DNA of 5,642 nt from an uncultured Collinsella sp. (GTDB taxonomy: Bacteria; Actinomycetota; Coriobacteriia; Coriobacteriales; Coriobacteriaceae), in NCBI GenBank assembly GCA_902478935.1, contig CABSMV010000113.1:1-5642 (forward strand). Direction: 5' to 3'. Under the pieces are notes generated by a model. The model worked only from the letters and a program-made list of their open reading frames with translations. It was not told the DNA's origin and searched no databases. This document shows, in pieces, positions 1-4,817 of the stretch. The position numbers were made by a program, and so were the translations under genes. The first letter of the stretch is position 1; each line of letters starts with the position of its first letter.

Positions 1-41
1 TGCGTGGACGACGGCCGACCTCTACGCCCGTCGTCCACGCA
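1..41. repeat. 14-bp perfect inverted repeat inside the upstream coding region
   Basis: TGCGTGGACGACGG (1-14) is the exact reverse complement of 28-41, with a 13-base loop (15-27). The left arm touches the window edge, so the stem may be longer. It lies within coding sequence about 90 bases before the tatC start, and no T-run follows, so it is not an intrinsic terminator. It could be an mRNA hairpin or a by-product of GC-rich codons. The pairing is seen directly; no function is shown. Confidence 0.6.
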
Positions 42-133
42 AGCGCAAGGCCGTCGTCGACCAGCTCGCTCGCGAGCTCGAGGCCGAGGACGACGCCGCT
101 GCCGCCGACACCTCGAAGGGAGGCGATGAGTAA
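1..133 (+). CDS. 3' end of an upstream gene, probably a TatA/TatB-type Tat subunit (5' partial)
   Basis: The frame whose codons begin at base 2 is open to a TAA at 131-133 and gives 43 visible residues. They run from AWTTADLYARRPRKRK through a short charged helix (VVDQLARELEAEDD) to an Ala/Asp-rich end, TSKGGDE. The stop overlaps the tatC start by one base (TAATG), the usual sign of translational coupling. TatA and TatB proteins have an N-terminal membrane helix, an amphipathic helix and a poorly conserved charged tail, and they are commonly encoded just before tatC. The visible part fits such a tail, but nothing diagnostic is inside the window. The coding frame is fairly secure: one alternative frame stops at about 129, and the other runs on into tatC out of frame. 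The TatA/TatB identity is inferred from position only. Confidence 0.5.
   Translation, partial: AWTTADLYARRPRKRKAVVDQLARELEAEDDAAAADTSKGGDE
116..123 (+). promoter_or_regulatory. Ribosome binding site of tatC
   Basis: AAGGGAGG sits 9 bases before the ATG at 133, inside the last codons of the upstream gene. It supports this start over the in-frame ATG at 154 (Met8), which lacks a comparable site at normal spacing. Confidence 0.8.
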
Positions 134-924
134 TGCCTATCGGACCTGCGCGCATGCCGCTCTTCGATCACCTGGGAGAGCTCCGTCGCCGCCTGACTAT
201 CGTGGTCGTGTCGGTGTTTGCCGCCGCCATCGTGCTGTATTTCGCCACGCCCGTGGTGCTCGACATCTTGGAAGACCCCATCCGCTCCTTTGTGCCGGAC
301 GGTAAGTTCTACATCACCACCACGCTCGGCGGCTTTGGCCTGCGCTTCTCGCTGGCCATCAAGATGGCCGTGGTCATGTGCACGCCCATGATCATCTGGC
401 AGATTCTGGCATTTTTCCTGCCGGCACTGCGTCCCAACGAGCGCAAGTGGGTTGTGCCCACGGTGCTCGCCTCGACGGTGCTGTTCTTCCTGGGCGCAAT
501 CTTTTGCTACTTCATCATTATCCCGGCAGGCTTTGAGTGGCTCATCGGCGAGACCTCTGCCGTCGCAACCGCGCTGCCCGACCTGGAGAACTACGTCAAC
601 ATGGAGCTGCTCTTTATGATCGGCTTTGGCGTGGCGTTTGAGCTGCCGCTTATCATCTTCTACCTGTCCGTCTTCCACATCGTGTCCTACGCGGCCTTCC
701 GCGGCGCCTGGCGCTACGTGTACGTGGGCCTGCTTGTGGGCTCGGCTGTGATTACGCCCGACGGCTCGCCCGTTACGCTGGGCCTCATGTATGGTGCCCT
801 GCTCTCGCTCTACGAGATTTCGCTCGCCATTGCCCGCGTGGTCATTACCGCGCGCGAGGGCAAGGAGGGCTTGTTTGTGAGCCGTCTGGACCTGTTCTCG
901 GACGATGAGGACGACGAGGAGTAA
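133..924 (+). CDS. tatC: Twin-arginine translocase subunit TatC
   Basis: TatC is the polytopic inner-membrane receptor that binds twin-arginine signal peptides and, with TatA/TatB, exports folded proteins across the cytoplasmic membrane. The 263-residue length is normal. The N-terminal signature MPLFDHLGELRRRL is at residues 8-21. Six hydrophobic segments follow, at about 22-47, 71-97, 107-131, 155-180, 194-208 and 214-237. The first cytoplasmic loop carries FLPALRPNERK (Glu103, in the loop known to contact the signal peptide). FELP (Glu170) in segment 4, ITPDGSP (Asp210) before segment 6 and the LYE pair (Glu228) in segment 6 also match conserved TatC positions. The ITPPD motif common in other TatCs reads ITPDG here. 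The last residues, DDEDDEE, form a very acidic cytoplasmic tail. The start overlaps the preceding stop, and hypA follows after 6 bases, so an operon is likely. Family identity is secure. Confidence 0.97.
   Translation: MPIGPARMPLFDHLGELRRRLTIVVVSVFAAAIVLYFATPVVLDILEDPIRSFVPDGKFYITTTLGGFGLRFSLAIKMAVVMCTPMIIWQILAFFLPALRPNERKWVVPTVLASTVLFFLGAIFCYFIIIPAGFEWLIGETSAVATALPDLENYVNMELLFMIGFGVAFELPLIIFYLSVFHIVSYAAFRGAWRYVYVGLLVGSAVITPDGSPVTLGLMYGALLSLYEISLAIARVVITAREGKEGLFVSRLDLFSDDEDDEE
916..921 (+). promoter_or_regulatory. Ribosome binding site of hypA, embedded in the end of tatC
   Basis: GAGGAG encodes the last two Glu residues of TatC and lies 9 bases before the hypA ATG. The coding end of tatC and the initiation signal of hypA therefore share bases, which favours translational coupling. 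Confidence 0.7.
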
Positions 925-930
925 ATCGGT

Positions 931-1287
931 ATGCACGAGGTTGGCATTGTCAACGGCATACTCGATACAGTGATTCGCGCGGCGCGTGGGGCGGGGGCCT
1001 CTCGCGCCGTTTTGGTAACACTTCGTATCGGGGATATGACCGAGGTCGTGCGCGAGGCGCTCGACTTTGCCTGGGAGACGTTTCGCGACGAGGACCTGCT
1101 CACGCGCGGCTGCGAGCTTGCCGTAGAGGAAGTCCATCCACAAAGCGAGTGTCTGGACTGCGGTGAGGTCTTTGAACACGACCGTTTCCATTGCCGCTGT
1201 CCCCAGTGTGGTGGTGCCAACGTGCGCCTGCTGCACGGCCGCGAACTCGACATCGCAAGTATCGAAATCGAAACCCCCGACGATTAG
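931..1287 (+). CDS. hypA: Hydrogenase nickel-insertion accessory protein HypA
   Basis: HypA is a small cytoplasmic metallochaperone that, with the GTPase HypB, hands Ni(II) to the large subunit of [NiFe]-hydrogenases; in some bacteria it also serves urease. The product is 118 residues, typical for the family. It begins MHE, and His2 is the known nickel ligand, which fixes the start because the mature N-terminus is part of the metal site. The structural zinc site is two CxxC pairs, Cys74/Cys77 and Cys90/Cys93, with an extra Cys88 beside the second pair. The end, HGRELDIASIEIE, matches the conserved G-x-EL-x-I-x-x-IE strand. The gene starts 6 bases after tatC and is followed by hypB. No hydrogenase or urease structural gene is in the window, so the client enzyme is unknown; hydrogenase is the more likely one given the gene pair. 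Confidence 0.96.
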   Translation: MHEVGIVNGILDTVIRAARGAGASRAVLVTLRIGDMTEVVREALDFAWETFRDEDLLTRGCELAVEEVHPQSECLDCGEVFEHDRFHCRCPQCGGANVRLLHGRELDIASIEIETPDD

Positions 1288-1328
1288 CCCATCAGCCACC
1301 TGGGGACGGGGTATAAAGGGGCAAAAGT

Positions 1329-1334
1329 AAGGAG
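1329..1334 (+). promoter_or_regulatory. Ribosome binding site of hypB
   Basis: AAGGAG lies 8 bases before the ATG at 1343. The 55-base gap behind hypA (1288-1342) also contains TATAAA (1312-1317), but no recognisable -35 box stands at the right distance, so I do not call a promoter there. Confidence 0.8.
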
Positions 1335-1342
1335 CGCTGAGT

Positions 1343-2026
1343 ATGGCTGAGAAAACGATTGATATCGCGTCGCCGATTCTGTCGCGCAATGAGCGCCTGG
1401 CAGATCAGCTGCGTCAGCGATTTAATGAGGCAGGCACCTATGTGATCAACGTCTTGTCGAGCCCTGGCTCGGGCAAGACCACCACGATCCTGGGCACCAA
1501 CGAGCGCCTGCGTGACAAGGCGGGCCTGCGCTGCGCCGTCATCGAGGGCGACATCGCCTCGGACGTCGACGCCATCACCATGAAGGAAGCCGGCATGCCT
1601 GCCATCCAGATCAACACGGGGGGCCTGTGCCACCTCGAGGGCAACATGATCATGGAGGCCGTCGACGCGTTCGACCAGGCTGTGGGTCTGGAAAACATCG
1701 ACGTCATCTTTATCGAAAATGTGGGCAACCTGGTCTGCCCGGTCGACTTTGACCTGGGCGAGAACCTGTCCATCATGATTCTCTCGGTGCCCGAGGGCGA
1801 CGACAAGCCCATCAAGTACCCGGGCATCTTCCAACACGCCGGCGCGCAGCTGCTCAACAAGGTCGACGTGGCTCCGGCTTTCGATTTTGACATGGATAGG
1901 TATACTAAGACACTCGATGACCTCAATCCGCAGGCGCCGCGGTTTGCCGTGAGCGCGCGCAAGGGCGAGGGCATGGATGCCTGGTGCGATTGGCTCATCG
2001 GGCAGATTGAGCAAGCAAGGGCGTAA
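1343..2026 (+). CDS. hypB: Hydrogenase nickel-incorporation GTPase HypB
   Basis: HypB is a cytoplasmic SIMIBI-class GTPase that couples GTP hydrolysis and dimerisation to nickel transfer, acting with HypA in [NiFe]-hydrogenase maturation. The 227-residue product shows the P-loop SSPGSGKT (39-46), the IEGD motif (67-70), the GTPase-domain metal site Cys96-His97 (GGLCHLEGN) with Cys132 (ENVGNLVCPVDFD), the GDDKPIKYP signature (152-160) and the guanine-specificity motif NKVD (172-175). A final SARKGEG-x-x-x-W segment is also typical. It lacks the N-terminal CxxCGC nickel motif and the His-rich stretch found in E. coli-type and rhizobial HypB, so it is the short form that holds nickel only at the GTPase-domain site. 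It lies 55 bases after hypA and 54 before topA. Identity is secure. Confidence 0.97.
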   Translation: MAEKTIDIASPILSRNERLADQLRQRFNEAGTYVINVLSSPGSGKTTTILGTNERLRDKAGLRCAVIEGDIASDVDAITMKEAGMPAIQINTGGLCHLEGNMIMEAVDAFDQAVGLENIDVIFIENVGNLVCPVDFDLGENLSIMILSVPEGDDKPIKYPGIFQHAGAQLLNKVDVAPAFDFDMDRYTKTLDDLNPQAPRFAVSARKGEGMDAWCDWLIGQIEQARA

Positions 2027-2069
2027 GTCGGCCGCCATACGGGCGGGCGTAGCCGCAGAGATACGAGAT

Positions 2070-2074
2070 AGGAG
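2070..2074 (+). promoter_or_regulatory. Ribosome binding site that fixes the TTG start of topA
   Basis: AGGAG (2070-2074) stands 6 bases before a TTG at 2081. That TTG opens directly onto MKLIIAEK, the first strand of the Toprim fold with catalytic Glu7. A later start would remove this strand, so the rare TTG is the credible initiation codon. The 54-base gap from hypB (2027-2080) holds no clear promoter or terminator. Confidence 0.8.
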
Positions 2075-2080
2075 CCTCTT

Positions 2081-4675
2081 TTGAAGCTCATCATCGCCGA
2101 GAAAAACGACGCCGCGCGTCAGATCGCCGAGCGTCTGTCCACGGGTAAGCCCAAAAAGGACAAGGTGTACAACACCGCCATCTACCGCTTTGAGTGGAAG
2201 GGCGAGGAGTGCGTGACGATCGGCCTTGCCGGTCACATCCTTGCGCCTGATTTTTGCGACAGCGTGCTGTTCGATAAAAAGCTGGGCTGGTATTCGGTTA
2301 CCGAGGACGGCGAGATACTGCCGGCCGACATGCCCGATGGCCTGGCGCGTCCGCCTTACGACACCAAGCGTAAGCCGTTCCTTGCCGATGGCATCTCCAT
2401 TAAGGGCTGGAAGCTCGAGAGTCTGCCTTACCTCACCTGGGCGCCCGTCATTAAGTTGCCGGCTGAGAAAGAGCTCATTCGCTCGCTTAAGAACCTCGCC
2501 AAAAAGTCCGACAGCGTCATCGTTGCCACGGACTTCGATCGCGAGGGCGAGCTGATCGGTTCGGACGCCCTCAACAAGGTGCGCGAGGTGGCGCCCGACT
2601 TGCCGGTCGCCCGCGCCCAGTATTCTTCGTTTACCAAGGCCGAGATCACGCAGGCCTTCGATAACCTTGTCTCGCTCGACCAGAACCTGGCCGACGCCGG
2701 CGAGAGCCGTCAGCACATCGACCTCATTTGGGGTGCGGTGCTCACGCGCTACCTGACGCTCGCCAAGTTTGGCGGCTTTGGCAACGTGCGTTCCGCCGGC
2801 CGCGTGCAGACGCCGACGCTTGCCCTGGTGGTCGAGCGCGAACGCGAGCGCATGGCGTTTGTGCCCGAGGACTATTGGCAGATTCGCGGCATGGGCGCCG
2901 CGCAAGGCGCTGCCGAGGACGATCGCTTTAAGATCGCGCACAAGACGGCGCGCTTTACCGACAAGGATGCTGCTGAGACGGCGTACGGTCACGTTGACGG
3001 TGCCAAGACGGCAACCGTCGCCGCGGTGACCAAGCGCTCGCGTAAGCAGCAGCCGCCCACGCCGTTTGCGACGACCTCGCTGCAGGCTGCCGCCGCGGCC
3101 GAGGGCATCTCGCCTGCGCGTACCATGCGCATCGCCGAGTCCCTCTACATGGCCGGTCTCATCAGCTACCCGCGTGTCGACAATACCGTGTACCCTGCGA
3201 CGCTCGACCTGGGCGCCGTGGTGAGCGACCTGGCAAAGATCAACCCGGCGCTGGCGCCTGTGTGCAAAAAGGTGCTCGCCGGTCCCATGAAGCCCACGCG
3301 CGGCAAAGTCGAAACCACTGACCACCCGCCTATCTACCCTACGGGCGAGGGCGATCCGTCCACACTCGACGGCGGCCAGCGCAAGCTCTACGACCTCATC
3401 GCCCGCCGCTTCCTAGCGACGCTTATGGGTCCCGCGACCATCGAGAACACCAAGCTCGAGCTCGATGTGAACGGCGAGCCGTTCGTGGCCTCGGGCGACG
3501 TGCTCGTGACCCCTGGCTTCCGCGAGGCCTATCCGTACGGCCTTAAGCGCGACGAGCAGATGCCGCCGCTGGAGCAGGGCGATACGGTCGACGTGTTCGA
3601 CATTAAGCTCGAGGCCAAGCAGACCGAGCCGCCCGCGCGCTACAGCCAGGGCAAGCTCGTGCAGGAGATGGAGAAGCGCGGCCTGGGCACCAAGTCCACG
3701 CGTGCGAGCATCATCGAGCGTTTGTACGCCGTGCGCTACCTCAAAAACGATCCCGTGGAGCCGAGCCAGCTGGGCATCGCCATCATCGACGCGCTGACGC
3801 AGTTTGCCCCGCGCATCACGAGCCCCGATATGACCAGCGAGCTCGATGGCGATATGACCCGTGTTGAGCGCGGCGAGGATACCGAAGAGCATGTCGTGAC
3901 GCACTCGCGCGCGCTGCTGGCCGGCGTGCTCGACGAGCTGCTCAAGCACACGCAGGAGCTGGGCGACGCCATCAGCGACGCCGTCACGGCCGATGCGCGC
4001 GTGGGTGCCTGCCCCAAGTGCGGCAAGGACCTGGTTATGAAGACGAGCGCCAAGACCCGCGGCAGCTTTATCGGCTGCATGGGCTGGCCCGACTGCGACG
4101 TGACCTATCCGGTGCCGAGCGGCGTCAAGGTAAGCCCGCTCGAGGGCGAGGCGGCCGTGTGCCCCGAGTGCGGCGCGCCGCGCATTAAGTGCCAGCCGTT
4201 CCGCCAGAAGGCCTTCGAGATTTGCGTGAACCCCACGTGCCCCACCAATTACGAGCCCGACCTTAAGGTGGGCGAGTGCAAGGTGTGCGCCGAGGCAGGA
4301 CGCCATGGCGACCTGATCGCGCACAAGAGCGAGAAGAGCGGCAAGCGCTTTATCCGCTGCACCAACTACGATGACTGTGGCGTGAGCTATCCGCTGCCGG
4401 CACGCGGCAAGCTCGAGGCGACGGGCGAGACCTGCCCCGAGTGCGGCGCCCCCATCGTGGTGGTCAACACCGCGCGCGGCCCGTGGCGCATCTGCGTGAA
4501 CATGGACTGCCCGACCAAGGAGAAGAAGCCCGCCCGCGGCCGCAAGACTGCGACCAAGGCGAGCACGGCGAAGAAGACCACGGCGGCCAAGAAGACGACG
4601 GCTAAGAAAGCAACTGCCGCCAAGAAGACGACCGCGAAGAAGTCGACTGCCAAGAAAGTAGCCTCCGACAAGTAA
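2081..4675 (+). CDS. topA: Type IA DNA topoisomerase I, archaeal-style, with four zinc ribbons and a Lys-rich tail
   Basis: Relaxes negatively supercoiled DNA by Mg-dependent single-strand passage through a transient 5'-phosphotyrosine link. The 864 residues contain the Toprim start MKLIIAEK (Glu7), the acidic motif DFDREGE (151-157), GRVQTPT (240-246), the active-site motif ISYPRVDN with catalytic Tyr363 and Arg365, DHPPIYPT (414-421), and LGTKSTRASIIERLY near 545-560. YPRxDN, HPPIYPT and LGTKSTR resemble archaeal topoisomerase I; classical bacterial TopA has YMRTDS, HEAIRPT and IGRPSTY. TopB is less likely because that family lacks this zinc tail. Four tetracysteine ribbons follow: Cys644/647/666/672, 694/697/715/720, 733/736/760/766 and 785/788/805/810. 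Ribbons 1 and 3, and 2 and 4, look alike. Residues 813-864 are a basic tail of TAKK-like units, probably for non-specific DNA binding. Initiation is at TTG. The gene ends the + strand run before a strong terminator. Confidence 0.93.
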   Translation: MKLIIAEKNDAARQIAERLSTGKPKKDKVYNTAIYRFEWKGEECVTIGLAGHILAPDFCDSVLFDKKLGWYSVTEDGEILPADMPDGLARPPYDTKRKPFLADGISIKGWKLESLPYLTWAPVIKLPAEKELIRSLKNLAKKSDSVIVATDFDREGELIGSDALNKVREVAPDLPVARAQYSSFTKAEITQAFDNLVSLDQNLADAGESRQHIDLIWGAVLTRYLTLAKFGGFGNVRSAGRVQTPTLALVVERERERMAFVPEDYWQIRGMGAAQGAAEDDRFKIAHKTARFTDKDAAETAYGHVDGAKTATVAAVTKRSRKQQPPTPFATTSLQAAAAAEGISPARTMRIAESLYMAGLISYPRVDNTVYPATLDLGAVVSDLAKINPALAPVCKKVLAGPMKPTRGKVETTDHPPIYPTGEGDPSTLDGGQRKLYDLIARRFLATLMGPATIENTKLELDVNGEPFVASGDVLVTPGFREAYPYGLKRDEQMPPLEQGDTVDVFDIKLEAKQTEPPARYSQGKLVQEMEKRGLGTKSTRASIIERLYAVRYLKNDPVEPSQLGIAIIDALTQFAPRITSPDMTSELDGDMTRVERGEDTEEHVVTHSRALLAGVLDELLKHTQELGDAISDAVTADARVGACPKCGKDLVMKTSAKTRGSFIGCMGWPDCDVTYPVPSGVKVSPLEGEAAVCPECGAPRIKCQPFRQKAFEICVNPTCPTNYEPDLKVGECKVCAEAGRHGDLIAHKSEKSGKRFIRCTNYDDCGVSYPLPARGKLEATGETCPECGAPIVVVNTARGPWRICVNMDCPTKEKKPARGRKTATKASTAKKTTAAKKTTAKKATAAKKTTAKKSTAKKVASDK
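4010..4510 (+). repeat. Duplicated pair of zinc-ribbon modules in the topA C-terminal region
   Basis: Two paired units lie in tandem in the coding sequence: ribbons 1+2 (4010-4240) and ribbons 3+4 (4277-4510). Ribbons 1 and 3 end alike, F-I-(G/R)-C followed by DC-x-V-(T/S)-YP-(V/L)-P. Ribbons 2 and 4 share CPECGAP and ICVN-x-x-CPT. The Cys spacings are C-x2-C-x18-C-x5-C, C-x2-C-x17-C-x4-C, C-x2-C-x23-C-x5-C and C-x2-C-x16-C-x4-C. The alternation is best explained by duplication of a two-ribbon module. Confidence 0.7.
4562..4657 (+). repeat. Degenerate repeat coding the Thr-Ala-Lys-Lys tail of TopA
   Basis: Six consecutive units (STAKK, TTAAKK, TTAKK, ATAAKK, TTAKK, STAKK; residues 828-859) are encoded by near-repeats of the type AAGAAGACCACGGC. 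The composition is like the tails of histone H1-like and some actinobacterial HU proteins. Such tails vary in repeat number between strains through slippage or recombination; that this one does so is inference. Confidence 0.75.
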
Positions 4676-4697
4676 CGGCGCGGTCGAAACATTGCCT

Positions 4698-4739
4698 AAA
4701 AAACGAGCGAGGACCCCACGATCCTCGCTCGTTTTTTTT
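4698..4739. terminator. Bidirectional Rho-independent terminator between convergent genes
   Basis: A perfect 16-bp stem pairs 4698-4713 with 4722-4737 around an 8-base loop (CCCCACGA). The GC-rich core CGAGCGAGGA is flanked by six A on the left and eight T on the right (4732-4739). It begins 22 bases after the topA stop and can end transcription there. Read on the other strand, the A-run becomes a U-run, so it can also end the - strand gene that stops at 4818. Confidence 0.93.
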
Positions 4740-4741
4740 GA

Positions 4742-4799
4742 CCGGCAGTTAGGGACGTTCCTTTTCTGCCGGCAGTTTAGGAACGTCCCTTACTGCCGG
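4742..4799. repeat. Nested palindromic intergenic repeat (CCGGCAGT / GGGACGTTCC type)
   Basis: Two 20-base arms, 4742-4761 and 4780-4799, are reverse complements at 19 of 20 positions. Each arm carries CCGGCAGT and a core close to a palindrome itself (GGGACGTTCC and GGAACGTCCC). The 18-base loop contains a separate perfect palindrome, CTGCCGGCAG (4766-4775). A third, weaker unit follows at 4793-4809 (CTGCCGGC then TCGGGAACG). There is no T-run, and a strong terminator stands next to it, so its main role is probably not termination. It has the look of a REP-like mobile or structural repeat; I recall similar GGGACG palindromes between genes in Coriobacteriia but cannot verify copy number here. 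Confidence 0.75.
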
Positions 4800-4817
4800 C
4801 TCGGGAACGACAAAGCA

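Noticed and set aside
1285..1317. Possible promoter for hypB (TATAAA at 1312-1317)
   Set aside because: No credible -35 hexamer at 16-18 bases; the nearest TTAGCC is about 21 bases away and poor.
22..1389. Long open frame on the - strand opposite tatC and hypA (455 residues)
   Set aside because: It is a shadow of GC-rich + strand genes. The translation is rich in His, Arg, Gly and Gln with no domain pattern, and tatC and hypA are certain.
1292..3325. Very long open frame on the - strand opposite hypB and topA (677 residues)
   Set aside because: It mirrors codon bias in hypB and the first half of topA, crosses two genes and the gap between them, and shows no family motifs.
3413..4324. 303-residue open frame on the - strand inside topA
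   Set aside because: Same antisense artefact; Leu/Ala/His-rich with no recognisable fold.
4742..4799. Second terminator, or a short CRISPR-like array
   Set aside because: There is no T-run after the hairpin, and the units are few, unequal and in inverted orientation without spacers of regular length.
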